A stretch of DNA of 64,000 bases, taken from NCBI RefSeq assembly GCF_040954645.1, contig NC_092806.1, forward strand, positions 129,850,952 to 129,914,951. Reading direction: 5' to 3'. Source of the stretch: Diabrotica undecimpunctata. Taxonomy: Eukaryota; Arthropoda; Insecta; Coleoptera; Chrysomelidae. Both the position numbers and the translations under genes were made by a program. Position 1 is the first letter of the stretch. Each line of letters opens with the position of its first letter. The notes under the pieces were generated by a model that searched no databases, was not told where the DNA came from, and saw nothing but the letters and a program-made list of their open reading frames with translations. Positions 12,121-34,439 of this stretch are shown in pieces.

Positions 12121-14192
12121 CCCTTTAATCGGCAAAACCGTCTACAGACTGTTTTTACTCCAACCTAAGTATTTTTTCAATCACAGGTGTGATTGAGCTG
12201 AACGACAAAGCCGTTTGTAGGTACTGAATATACTAAACAAACTGTACCAGTTAAAACGTTGTAGCTTTATTTGATTTACAACAGCTGCCATTTATGTCGT
12301 TGATTCAGACGCTAAAATTATTTGCGTTATAGGCAACAAAAAATAAAAGTACTTTCTAGTTGAGAAATAAACACAAACATTTTGTGGTGAGTAGTTATTA
12401 TGTATATTTATTGATTTTCTATTTTGTGCAGAGGAAATAAGCAGTGGAATTGAAATACCGCGCATTTAGTGAAGGCCATCTGCAGAAGGCCTTGTTGCTT
12501 GTCGCTTAGTTGCAAAATTTTTCTCACCTGTTCTTAGTAATACGCGTATCTTTTGTCTTTATTTTACCTACTAAACGTGCGGTTATTATTTTTTATGTAG
12601 AAAATGGAGGGTAAACGTTGTATAGAAGTACGTAAGAGAGCATGGGCAGCAGGAAAAGGATTCGGTGTCTACTCTAAGTGAAGAAGTAATATACATTATG
12701 GAATCGTTTACGGATAAAGATGTCTATGACGTAGACAGTGAATGATGAGATGATAAATGATTGCATCCAAAAAATAGATTCAACCGCTATATTTGTACAG
12801 ACTGTGAACTTATCACTGAATATCAGTAGTACTTCGCTCAGTCCAACCGATGCTATAGTTGGAATAGCATAACTTTCACTCCTGAAGCGGCTATTGTGGT
12901 TAGAGATGAATCTACATCAACCACAGCAGCAGAAACAGTAGCATCGACATCAGAAGACACAACCTCAACACAAATGACAACAATAACAACAACGTCAGTA
13001 GCAACACTTGCATCTACATTCAAACAACCGAAGAGACTGAGATCACTGTTACTAACTTTAAAAGCTTCCAGTCCGAGAGTAGTACCATCAGCAGGTGGCT
13101 TCACTGGAAGAGGTCTGTACATATTATGAATAAAAAATTGATAAGTACTGATTATTTTTTTACTTTCAGCGTTAAAAAAAATATTGCAAAGGATTCACAG
13201 GAATGGAAGAATATTCTGTGGGGTCAACGTTCAATGCCGTTACATGTGAACGAGGTTGCATTTCGCAGCAAAACTGGTCTTCCATAATACATAAATTAGA
13301 TTCGCCATTGCAATTTTTCAATTACTTCTTTACGGATGAATTGGTCGATCTTATTGTGTTGGAAACAAATCGAGCTGCACGTGTCATCGAAATTAATACA
13401 CAATTCACCGTCGTTGAATTTGGTTTCAGAACCGTACTAGATTGCATGGAATTAAAGAAGTTCGAAGCAATCAAAAAGCATCTTGCGTTCAATGATGAAA
13501 GCCAACGTATTCCAAAAAGTGAACCAGGATATGATCCTATCTTTCGAGTACGAAAAATTGTCACAATTTTGAATGCTCACTTTGACAGCATCTCAAAAAA
13601 TGGTTCTTCTACACCTCTATACCTCTAACGGTTTACTTAGTCTAGACGTCATGGATTCATAATATGGGTCGAAAAGGATTTTGTATCAAAACAATGGACA
13701 TGGCCACCAGAATTTTTTACCATCTACTGGACATCGCGATTACCAATGCCTTCGTTCTGTATCGACGTGTAAATGTGGAGAAAAATCGGAATGTCTTCGA
13801 TTAAAAGACAAAAAGACATGACGATACAACAATTTTAATTGAAAAGGTCTAAAGAGCTGTGTGCTACTATTGAAAAACGTCCTGTTGGACGACCATAGTC
13901 CGTTCAATAGCCATCTAGTAGTTCTGCCGTCGGTATATGAGCTATACATATATAGCTTTTTGTTTATTTACCTGTACCTTTTTTCAATAAAAATATTATT
14001 TTTATACTATATATTTATACGTATAAATTACGATGATTTCATAAATTTTCCTCCTGAACGACAAGGCTGTCTGCAGATGGTCTACCATTTGTTGGTCTGG
14101 CGACCAAACCAGACACAATATCGCCAAACTGACCTCATATTCATTTTTCCCACACCCAAATCACCCTAAAACTAAAATTGCCGATTAAAGGG
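12121..14192 (+). mobile_element. piggyBac-family element with TTAA target duplications, internally decayed
   Basis: Terminal inverted repeats CCCTTTAATCGGCAA (12121-12135) and its complement (14178-14192) are flanked by TTAA at 12117-12120 and 14193-14196, the signature of piggyBac insertion. The coding region starts near the ATG at 12604. The clearest part is 13203-13628, which reads SPLQFFNYFFTDELVDLIV, then FEAIKKHLAFNDESQRIPKS and DPIFRVRKIVTIL, the N-terminal portion of a DDE_Tnp_1_7 transposase. The catalytic core is largely missing after 13628, and only a Cys-bearing tail relic (STCKCGEKSECL) remains near 13755-13800. It is therefore a non-autonomous, dead copy. It lies between PIKfyve and OSER1. 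Confidence 0.88.
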
Positions 14193-14674
14193 TTAAGATT
14201 TTAAATATATAATTTCAATTGAGACAAACAATAAATCAACATTAACTAATCCTCAGAATAATCAATCTCCAGGATTACGTCTTAACTTCTTGTTCTAAAA
14301 TATTCAAGTAACAGTTCAAGAGTTACAGGCCATAAACGTTCTTCTTATTTCAGGTATGCACCTCTATGGTTCATCATATTTCACGATTACTGTATAAATG
14401 TTATCCAGATCATACCACTATGAATTTTATACTCACAGTGTCCATATACCTAAATTTTTCTTCTAAAGGGATCTGATGTTGTAGTCGTCATACTTGTTCT
14501 AATAATATTTAAATAACAAATACACTGAGCTCTTGTCAGAAAATATTAAGTGCTATCAAATCCAATCAAAACCTTGAAAACCAAAACCTAAACCTACTCA
14601 TCACAACAGCTACATATTTAAAACATTATAGAATCGAAGCAGTTAAACATCAAACCACAAATATTATAATGTTG
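14193..14674. other. Spacer, probable OSER1 3' UTR
   Basis: AT-rich sequence immediately downstream (minus strand) of the OSER1 stop codon. It probably contains the 3' UTR. No convincing poly(A) signal was assigned on the minus strand. Confidence 0.4.
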
Positions 14675-16995
<2,321 letters not shown>

Positions 16996-17200
16996 GATCT
17001 ACATTAATTTTACAAGCTGTACTTTATCAAATGCCTTTTTGAAGTCAATGAAGCATGCAAATACATATTTTCTTTGATTACAGCATTTTTGTAATAGAAA
17101 ATTTAGTGAAAAAAGTGCCTCCCTAGTTTCCATAGCATTTCTAAAACCAAATTGGGTATCTTCAAGATCTTTCTTCGCATTTGAGTCTAATTCTGTTGTG
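16996..17200 (-). mobile_element. Non-LTR reverse transcriptase fragment
   Basis: The minus-strand translation reads DTQFGFRNAMETREALFSLN, then LLQKCCNQRKYVFACFIDFK and KAFDKVQLVKLM. This is the RT segment with the QFGFR and FIDFKKAFD (motif A) blocks. About 205 bp survive, with no upstream or downstream parts recognised. Confidence 0.75.
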
Positions 17201-17527
17201 GAGTATTCTTAGGAATATCTTAAGAGTATGGCTCATTATCAAAAATTGTCTACAAATGTTTAAAGAATATATGAATACTATCCTTCCATATAGTTCCACT
17301 TGGCTTTTAGTTTAAAAACCTTAATGCTTTTGCACCATTTTTTTAGCATGGTTCATATTCCTCCTTCATATTGTGGATTGATATCCATTTCTAATACATG
17401 CAATCTTTGAATATTAAAATATGTGAAATTCTGACACCCACATAAGGTGTCTTGAGACTAGTAAAGGACTTGGTTATGATATATGAGGACCTTAGATGAC
17501 AAGGGGCCTAAGTAACATTTTTGAATG

Positions 17528-18250
17528 GTGCATGAAGACAGATGGATCATGAAGATGCAAATAATGACAATATCAGTTTTCTAAGTGGTAGCAGTGAGAG
17601 ACCACTATTTGGAGAAGGCCGTGATTCTGAAATAGACAGAGATTATAATCCTGAGGATGATGAACAATCTCATAATTCTTCTTCGGGTGAGCTAAAAGTT
17701 ATTATTTAATAAATCTGAGGAGGAATGACACACTTCGTGGTCTGATTAAATTTATATTATAAAAATATAACATTTACATGAATGATACAGTGTGAATATT
17801 TTTCAGATAATACAGAAGAAGAAGGGAGACTTGGATCATCCAATACTTATCCTCTTGAACCTCAACAAGGAAAAAAGGGTAAGAAGAGAGGAAACATGGA
17901 AATTTTATAAGAAAAAGAAATGATCCAGGGCTTATCTGAATCGTAATATGAGGCAACACGAGTCAAAAAAGTTACGTGAATATAATCACTGGTGTAGGTT
18001 TAATTGCAACGAAAAAAGATTCCATATGAACAGAGGGAATCAATATTTAATGAATATTGGAAGCTAGGTAACTGGGAGCTTCAAATATCGTTTTTAAATG
18101 GTGCCATAGAATTGCAGCCTGTCATGAGGAAGAAAGCGACAGCAGTCAGTCATAAAGATATATCATGTAACTAACCTGGGTCGTCATAGAGTGTGCAAGG
18201 TTTTTTTTTAAACTCTTGACATTTCTTACAAAAGAATAAGGAATGTTACT
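17528..18250 (+). pseudogene. Relic of an insect-expanded uncharacterised family, cut off by a pogo element
   Basis: Reads in pieces on the plus strand: an acidic N-terminal exon-like block (MDHEDANNDNISFLSGSSER), an intron-like gap, then EPQQGKKGKKRG and RESIFNEYWKLGNWELQISF. Near 18180-18250 comes a block close to LGRHRVCKVFF..TLDISYK. The Cys/basic block, the 'IFNEYW' segment and the 'RVCK.FFL.TL.IS' segment occur together in a widely copied, still unnamed protein family of insects that I suspect is transposon-linked. Several stops and shifts are present. The relic ends abruptly at the TA target of the Tigger-like element starting at 18252. Confidence 0.45.
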
Positions 18251-18251
18251 A

Positions 18252-19073
18252 CAGTATACTCCCTCTATAACGAACACGGTTATTACGAGTTTTCGCTTAT
18301 AACGAGGTACATTAGATGTAACGTGAAATTTCTATTGAACTATAACCCTCTATAGCGAGGTAAATTTGCTTATAACGAAAGAAAATAAGATTGAAAAACG
18401 TGTTTTTTTACGTTTTGGCCCGACCGTAGCTATAAATAAATACCCTTTTTAATTGCCGTCCGCAATAAACTTCTTACAATTTATGATTCTTAGTCGGAAA
18501 TTTACAATTTATGATTCACAAGTGTCATTGTAGGGGGTTGACCATTCACACCTAATAATATAGGTCCTAATAGACAAGATGTGGAAAGTATTTTAAAGGT
18601 TGTCAGAAACTTTTTCCAAAGAAAAAACGCAAATGAAGAAGCATAAAACTGTTTCACATCTTTAGAAAATATGATAGAATACTGGACAATTTAAAGCAGT
18701 CAATAATGACAGACTTCTTCCAATTGCAGACGCAGTAGTTTATGTTATTCTTGAAAATACGCTTTATACAGATTTACAGAATACAGATTTTTTGTTTTAA
18801 CGTATATCATTGACAATAAAAGTAAACAACTCTTTTTTGTTTTAATGTATTTCATTGACAATAAAAGTAAACAACTTTTTTTCAAAAACGCCATTCAAAC
18901 AATATTTATTGGCATCTTATATTGCTCCGAATGGCTTCACTATAGAAAGTTAATGTTTTAGAAAATTACATATTCATATGTATGCACAGTATTATTGTTG
19001 TTGGATATAACGAGATCCGCTTATAACGAGGTAATTAGTCTGCCATTTCAGTTCTCGTTATAGAGGGAGTCTA
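18252..19073 (+). mobile_element. Internally deleted pogo/Tigger element (MITE-like copy)
   Basis: It begins CAGTATACTCCCTCTATAAC after a TA and ends with the complementary terminus, missing its last three bases. Its left ~300 bp match the left part of the neighbouring full element (19074-21282). Its right ~500 bp match that element's right part, for example around 18570-18720 versus 20790-20970. The transposase middle is absent. It is joined directly to the next copy with no spacer. Confidence 0.85.
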
Positions 19074-21282
19074 CAGTATACTCCCTCTATAACGAACACG
19101 GTTATTACGAGGTTTCGCTTATAACGAGGTACATTAGATGTCCCTTGAAATTTCTATTGAACTATAACCCTCTACAGCGAGGCAAATTTGGTTATAACAA
19201 GAGAAAATAAGATCGAAAAACGTGTTTTTTTACGTTTTTGTCTCGGCCGAGGCTATAAATAAATACCCTTTTTAACTGCCGCCCGCAATAAACTTCTTCT
19301 GTTTAATCTACCGACCGATATTGCATTGTCGGAAATTTACAATTTATGATTCACATGTGTCAGTGCAGGGGTTTGACCATTTGCACCTAATAAACGTAAA
19401 GCAGTTAAAAACATGACAAATGAAACGAATTTCACCACAATTTCATTTCACAGTTGTTTTTGTTGTAGATGTTTATCGTTTGTTTCCTCATTGTGCTTTC
19501 GCGTCTTGAAAGTTGTGTTGTATACATAGTCATATAGATTACACACTATGACTCCTAAAAGAAAAGCATTTACTTTAGAAGAAAAAATTAACATCCTTAA
19601 AGATGTTGGGAACGGTAAGAAGAAAGCAGAAGTTTGTCGTGAAAGAGGAATTTCAAGTTCCACTCTATCTACCATATTCAAAAATAAACAAGATTTTCGA
19701 AGCAGGTTCGTCTTTTTCCGGTAAATCGACAAAACTACGTTCCGCAACTAATAAAGAACTCGATACTGCAATGGTCAAATGGTTTACCGTAAACAGGGCT
19801 GCGAATATTCCAATAACTGGATCACTGCTTTAAGAAAAAGCAACACAGTTTTCGCAGGCGCTAGGTGGAGATGAGAATTTTAAAGCATTGACAGCTGATT
19901 GAAGTCATGGCCTACAATAAGACAAAATTACAGTGATGATAATGTTGTCAATGCCAACGAGTTGGGACTTTTTTTTAACTTATTCCAGATAAGACCCTCA
20001 AATTCAAAAAATGAATGTTGTATAGGTGGCAAGTTATCAAAAGAAAGGGTAACTGTACTCGCGTGTGCCAACATGTCTGGTTCCGAAAAAAGGAAGTTAA
20101 TCGTCATTGGAAAATCTCAAAAACCACGATGTTTCAGAGGCGTAAACCAGCTTCCTGTCACATATAAATTTAATAGAAAATCATGGATGACAGCAGAGAT
20201 TTTTAGTGGAGAACTTTTGAAGTGGGACAGAGAGTTGGGATGTCAAAAGATTCTTTTAATTGTTGACAATTGTACAGGCCATCCGAAAGTTAACAATAAT
20301 TTAAAAAACACTCAACTTCAAAAACATGCAACTGATGGATCAGGGCATTATAAGATCCCTTAAAGTTTACTACAGAAAACTTTTAGTTACGCGGATCCTG
20401 AATAATGTGGAAAACCGTAGTGAATCCCCTGTTAGTTTATTAGATGCCATAAATTGTATCCACAAAGCATAGAAACTCATAGATAAAAAATTAATCAGAA
20501 AATGTTTACGTCATGTGGGGTGGATAGAGACTGAGGTAGAAAACGAAGATGGATATCCTGTAGCAGAGTGGTTGAGGATACAACAGCAAGGTTAAGAACA
20601 AATCCAACTGAACAATGATGACGAGTTTGCAGAAATTCATTGCCATAGATGATGACGTCATTGGTTGTGATCTTCCGACGAATAGTTAAATTATCGCGGA
20701 ACTAATAAATCCGCCGGCGGAGCGCGTTATCGTCAGTGACGAAAGTGATGAAGATGGACAAGACAATCGCGGGGAAAATCTATGCAAGAAGGTCCTAATA
20801 GACAAGATGTAGAAAGTGCTTTAAATGTTGTAAGAAACTTTATCCAAAGACAAAACCCAAATGAAGCAGCATACAACTGTTTCATATCTTTAGAAAATAT
20901 GGTAGATATAATGATACTGGACAATTTAAAACAGTCAAAAATGACAGACTTTTTCCAATTGCAGAAGAAATAGTTTATGTTATTCTTGACAATATGCTTG
21001 ATACATTATGTAAGTAGTTGGAGAAAAATGGAAGTACATATTTTTTGTTTTAACATATATCATTGACAATAAAAGTAAACACCTTTTTTTCAAAAACGCC
21101 ATTCAAACAATATTTAGCATCTTATATTGCTCCGAATGGCTTCACTATAGGAAGTTAATGTTTTAGAAAACTACATATTCATTATGAATACACAGTATTT
21201 TTGTTGTTTGATATAACGAGATCGGCTTATAATGAGGTAATTAGTCTGCCATTTCAGTTCTCGTTATCGATGGAGTCTACTG
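19074..21282 (+). mobile_element. Pogo/Tigger element with a broken transposase gene
   Basis: TIRs (CAGTATACTCCCTCTATAAC on the left; a diverged complement ending TCTACTG on the right) are flanked by TA at 19072-19073 and 21283-21284. The transposase starts at 19549 (MTPKRKAFTLEEKINILKDV), a CENP-B-type helix-turn-helix as in Tigger 4/6-like proteins. The DDE core at about 19930-20360 has GLFFNLF, KERVTVLACANMSGSEKRKL and ILLIVDNCTGHP. A later frame has LMDQGIIRSLKVYYRKLL with the last Asp. The first catalytic Asp, normally in 'NADE', reads as Asn (NANELGLFF). Several frameshifts separate the parts, so this copy is dead. Confidence 0.9.
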
Positions 21283-23104
21283 TATATAGTTTAGCTATAC
21301 TCTATTAGACACCAGATTAATATTTTGAATCAATCTCTACCCTGTCCAATTTATTCAAAGATTATTCAAAGAGACCTAATAGCCAACTGGTGAGTAAATA
21401 GTGTTTCACTAGATAATTTTATCATAAAATAACGAGAATGTGGTCCGATTCTAAAGCATCGGGATACTAGAACATATTATGATGTCCTACTAAAATGCTT
21501 TTATTTTGTCACACCAAAAATATTCTATGCAGATTTATTTTGATATGGTGAATGCATATAAAAAATGCAAAATAAAATGTTTCAAAACACACAAAAGTGT
21601 AAAGTTTTAGTTTTATAAATTTATTGAAAGAACAGTGTACTATTTATTAGAAGATTGTAGACATAGACAACATAATTAATGTTAATATGATACAAACATA
21701 CATGATAAAACTGGTTGTACAATATGAAAACTTCTATTTTTTAAAATAACCAAAAACAATAAAAATAAATTACAAAAATAATACAACTGTTTGTATGTTG
21801 TAACTGACAACGAAATTTTTTTATTTTAAACATCTTTGTCTAACCCTAGAAAAAGCTACATGAAGCTGCTGTGACCAAGTAAAGGGTCAGGTAAATAAAT
21901 CCCAAAACATTGCAGAGATCATCACCTGCTACAGAGATAGTAGGTGGTATTGGGGTTTTCGTTATGGACAAATAGATATACAGACAGAATATATAAATTA
22001 TACATATTGATACTTTATGTCATAGATTTATACATTACAGTCATAGATTTATACAAGAAAATTAAAAAGATACAATAATTTCCCTTTGTAATATTTACAG
22101 TGGCTAAACTTCCATGTATAGAACAGAGGTTACCTATCTAAATCAAGAAATTTTCATTTATGCACTATTCTAAAAAACCAAATCAGATATTAAAATCAAA
22201 CAACGAACCAAATTTTTGTAGGGATGTGCAAAAAATTACCAGTTAACAATAACTGAACTATTTTTTGGGTTTTAAAAGAGACTTTTTCTTTATAATATAA
22301 ACAGGTTTAACTAGAGATATTCTCTATACAATATTAGAGTGAAATTAACTTCGTTTAATATATTTACCATCGATGTAGACTACACTCATTATATAACTTA
22401 AAAAAAGTTATCACCACAGCAATGCTCTGCACTTTTTAGTTTTTAACTCGCAAAAATATTTATATCCAAACACTTCGACCAAAACACATATAAATGATGA
22501 CTAATTGCCATTTAAATTGTCAAATGTCATTATTCTTCAAAGGCCAACATTCACGGCTATTTTAAACTGGCACTTTATTTCAATTCACGCTGACGTCATG
22601 CAGATCTTTTAATTTCTCTTGCATGTTTGAAAACTAAATAAAGGAATATACATATTATGTATTTTATTTAACCTGAATCTATTCTGTGACCTGAGCCTCA
22701 ACCCAATTCAAAATACATGTACTAATGTTGACGTTTCAACTTCCACTCCGGAAATCGTTCTCAAAAAAGATTGTTTTTAAAAAAATCTGCGAATTAAGGT
22801 TGATTTCTTTACGAAAATGTATAAACATTGGTTAACATTGACAAATTTTGCTTCGATCTTGTAAGCAACAGCATGTATATGGCTGAAAAAATCTGATGGT
22901 GATGTTTTTACCCTAATAATATAAAATTCGGACTGTTTTTTTGTGTTAATGTTATATGTTTGCATGTTTGTGTAATCTGATTTTATTCTGTTTTATCTTA
23001 TGTGTCTTTAAAAATGAAGAAGATATTTTTAGGTTAGATACTTTAATTTAAGACGTCAAATTATAGAGTTGTCTAAATATAAAATTTAAACACAAAATTT
23101 TAAA
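21283..23104. other. Spacer upstream of PTGES2, with Helitron tail and a CRE-like site
   Basis: At 21818-21890 the minus strand encodes SQQLHVAFSRVRQRCLK and a stop, the C-terminal end of a Helitron helicase. A tail-like repeat with GTTTTCGTTATGGACAAATA follows at about 21950-22050. A perfect TGACGTCA (CRE/ATF-type palindrome) lies at 22591-22598, about 510 bp upstream of the PTGES2 start codon. The rest is AT-rich with no gene seen. Confidence 0.5.
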
Positions 23105-30701
<7,597 letters not shown>

Positions 30702-30789
30702 AGTCTCATTTGTTATGGATTCAATCATTTGTATAAAGGTGAATTAAAGTTAAATAATGTGATATAAGTATATGATGTAAGTTGTTTTT

Positions 30790-30795
30790 AATAAA
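30790..30795 (+). terminator. PTGES2 polyadenylation signal
   Basis: AATAAA lies 89 bp after the PTGES2 stop codon, the first canonical signal on the plus strand after the coding end. Confidence 0.6.
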
Positions 30796-31379
30796 GGAAA
30801 AATACATTTTTAACACTTTATTTCAATGAATGAATCTAATTAAGTTTGTGTTTGTATATACCTATTTACATTTATCCGAATAAAGTTTAAACAAAGCTAT
30901 TTATTACATATTGTGTTACAATTAAATAATTACCATACATAGGCAGTAAAGTGAGAATATATAAAGGAACATTCATAAACTACGTCGTAAAAAATTTCGA
31001 CTTTTTAAAACCCTCCTGCCCCTCCATCATAACGAGAGGTTTACAGTCGAGGCCCTCCCTCACGTCGACGTCGCAATTGCAACTAATGACTCCTCTTTTC
31101 AGTGATTAAAAGAAATCAATGTTATTTCTGGATTTTTTCAAATTGGTATAAAAATTAAGAAATAACGAAAACATATATAACTACAATCTGGTACATAACA
31201 TGAAATAACTTTAATGTTTACTTTTTGTTTTCTTTTGTAAAAAATTAGTAGGCATTGCAATACACGTTGCAGTCACATAAAAAGCTTATTCAAATACGGT
31301 ATAGCTATAGTAGAAGCCTAGCTATAGAAGATAAAGATCTAGTATAGCTATAGAAGATAAATCTATTTTTATCCATAGT

Positions 31380-31880
31380 CCTCTATGATATCCCGTATGT
31401 CGCTATATGTTCATTAATAACGAAGATAAGGTGTAGTGCCCTTTTGTCTGTCGCTTTGTTTGTTTTTTTCCGTCCTAATATATTCGTTATATAGTCCCCT
31501 TTCATTTGCTATGTCGCATGTTATTATTCGATCGGTTGTTTATTTTGGATTCAGCCAGAGAAGTCAATAAATCAAAATTTGTCTTATAGTAAATGTATTT
31601 GTATTTATATTGCCCTATGATATCTCGTATGTCGCTACACGTTCATTAATAATGAATATACTGTGTAGTTCCCTTTTGGTAGTCGCCTTTGTTTGTTTTT
31701 TCTATTTGAATATATTCCTTACATCATCAATAACAACAGAGATATGCTGTAATGCCGCCGCTGGAGTTTTCGTTACGGACAGACAGACAGAATAAGCAAA
31801 TTATATGTATTGATATTGTCGTGTGATATCTAGTATGTTGCTCTACGTTCATTATTATAGGGTATAGTGCGACAGAACTT
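31380..31880. repeat. Degenerate direct repeats with a Helitron-like tail
   Basis: A unit containing ATGATATCYCGTATGTCGCT and the following GTTCATTAATAA is present at about 31386 and 31616. A diverged third start lies near 31826. Between them lies a block (31475-31590) that also forms each arm of the palindrome at 53510-53770. A segment with GTTTTCGTTACGGACAGACA (about 31765) matches the tail near 21955. Confidence 0.6.
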
Positions 31881-32514
31881 CAATTTTATGGATGTAAGTA
31901 GCGATATATTGTTTTATTTGAAAATGAAAAGTTGATTAGGTGTAACTTATTTGTTTATTACACAAATTATCTGCTGAATGGTAAGTCGTATCATTTATTG
32001 GGTTTTACCTGTATGTAGAGCGGAAAAAGCTGAGAATTTTGGTATACTTAACTCAATATTTTAAAATTTGTCATTTACCTGGTTTTCGCAGTATACCGAC
32101 GATATGATTGTCTATACATTCAACATACTTCTTAAGAACAGTAACTCTTTAGTAATAAAGTATAATATGTACTTACACTCTATGATAGACTTTTGTTGAC
32201 AGTAGGTTGGAAGAAAAACAGTACACTACAATTAAGCTATAGTCTCGTGTTTGCAACTCCTGACGATATTTGATTAATATTATTATGCATAAAAGACTCA
32301 ATTTTTATTTTACAGTCAATACATTTAATGATCCTCATTTTTTTCATTATTTTAAATATTAATATTTATTGAATTTTATATAGAAACACTAACAATTTTA
32401 TTGCAAACCTTTGTCCATTGATCGGCCATTTTTTTAGTAGGTACAAACTTATTTTTACTAACTAAATAACAGCAACCTAGCAGTAGTAGTAAGCGTAAAA
32501 ATTAAGTGAAGAAT

Positions 32515-33040
32515 ATACCTGGCGAACAGAGCTTACTTTGGACTAAAGCAGCTCTTAACATCACACATAATTAGGAGAACACCAAGATACTAATATATGA
32601 AACTCTTATTAAACCTGTCCTGACATACGCGTCAGAGACATGGACTATGGTAAAAAGCGACGAAGAACTGTTAGGCCGCTTTGAAAGAAGAATACTTAGG
32701 CACATATACGGAGGAGTACAAAAAGGCGGGATATGGCGCAGGCGCTACAATTTTGAATTGTATCAATGCTATGAAAAATGCAACATCGTCCGGTCTATTA
32801 AAATTAATAGACTAAGGTAAGGAGACCTTGAAAGAATGGACACTGGAGACCCCCAAAGACAGATATATCAAGAGCCAGTAGGAACCAGGAAGAGAGGCAG
32901 GCCAAGATCTAGATTTAAAACTCAAGTCGAAGATGACTTGAGGAATCTAGGGGTCAGAAATTGGAAAGCCGGGGCGAAAGATAGGGGGAATTGAGACTAA
33001 TTCTTGAACAGGGTTGTAGAGTCAAAGATGATGATGAAAC
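32515..33040 (+). mobile_element. RTE-like LINE 3' fragment
   Basis: The plus-strand translation in two frames gives ANRAYFGLKQLLTSHIIRRT, then GRFERRILRHIYGGVQKGGI with WRRRYNFELYQ, and KRGRPRSRFKTQVEDDLRNL. It ends near a GATGATGA tract at about 33030. It is 5'-truncated and broken. Confidence 0.8.
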
Positions 33041-34386
33041 TTAGTTTTACAAATTTTTCATTTGTAGCATGTCAGCATCAGGACCGGATTTAAGAATCAT
33101 AGCACTGGAATATACGCGCACACAACAATTGCATATAAAAGACTTATTATTGTTTCAACTAAAGCATGATTCAATCATCCATATATAAATAAGAGAGTTG
33201 TCGAACTAAACAATAACATGAAGAAAAACTACTATAAAAAAAGTAAAATATATCAAAAACTTATTGTCGACAGCTTATCTGTATTTAATAATTTTCAATA
33301 GCTTCCATTTTAAACACATTCTTTGTCATTAGGAGAAGCGTCACACATTATAAAGTCATTAGGAGAAGCGAATCAGTTTTAATGCCCATTGTCCATGTAA
33401 AGCAATGTCTCTTGGTCGATTTGGGTACTGGTCATTAGACCAAAAGTTGTTGGCACAAACTACGAAAGATCAGTTCTATTTCATTTTCGCAAGCGGATGA
33501 AAGTGCCTACATCATGGAGTCGTTGCCAGTATCTGTTGTGAATTTCAAACAGGGTATGACTCTTAGTGTGCAAGTAAAAGTGTGGTATTAACCTTTTCAC
33601 TGCGACTAGTTATAAAAGTAGTATGATTTCTGATACGGCTGTTTCATGCCTGTGTTGAGCAACATGGTTGCCGCAGTAAGTCGATGGAGTACTATGGCGT
33701 ATAAATACGGTTCGCGCAGTGTATCAATACGGTGTATTCAGGACTGTATTTACAATTTTGTAGAAGTAACTATAAATTTGTTGCTGTTAGATTCTTGAAA
33801 AATAAAAAAAAAAAAATACACTGAAAAATTATCATTATTTTATTTATTATTAGTAATTGTAGCAACAAGGTAAAAAACTACAAACAAATGGTACGCAAAT
33901 GCAAAATATAAATAAAAGTTTTGACTACATTAAAAGGAAAATTAAATTTTTTTTATACAATGGCACTTTTCAAAACATGGTGTAACGCATAGAGGCACAT
34001 TACAGGCTATGCAAGTAGTGGAGAAGGGGACAGCTTCAGACATTGATATTGTTGTTAAATTGAAGGACTCGGGTTGGTAACACTGACGTTAAAACATTCC
34101 ATTACTACTCACACGTCATGGTTCATGTCATAAAGTGAAAAGTTAGTTTTTGGTGGTTGAAAGTAAAATTTTTGGATTGAAGGTAAGATGAGTTTTTTAT
34201 TAGAAGATAAGACTTAGCATAATTAATATTGCTACCAGTTTTAAGTCCAGTTATTGATGTATGACCTGTACTATTCACTTTTGTTACTGATGGCACTCTT
34301 AGGTTATATTTTTACATTTAGTCTGGACACATCGAGTGGAGCACCTTCAGACAAACGTAATGAAAAATAGACACCTTTTTTAAAAT
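33041..34386. other. Intergenic DNA, no gene recognised
   Basis: AT-rich. A 16-bp word (GTCATTAGGAGAAGCG) is directly repeated at 33325 and 33355. The stretch nearest 34386 may be the 5' part of the pogo element that follows. No splice-flanked exon was convincingly placed. Confidence 0.4.
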
Positions 34387-34439
34387 AACGTGCATATATG
34401 TATTATTAGTTATTTAAAAAGGATTTTTCTTTGTTGCAG

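Noticed and set aside
12853..13129. Val/Asp- or Thr/Ser-rich frames on both strands
   Set aside because: They come from low-complexity sequence (CAACAA/ACATCA repeats) inside the decayed piggyBac element. The biased composition on both strands points to repeats rather than a gene.
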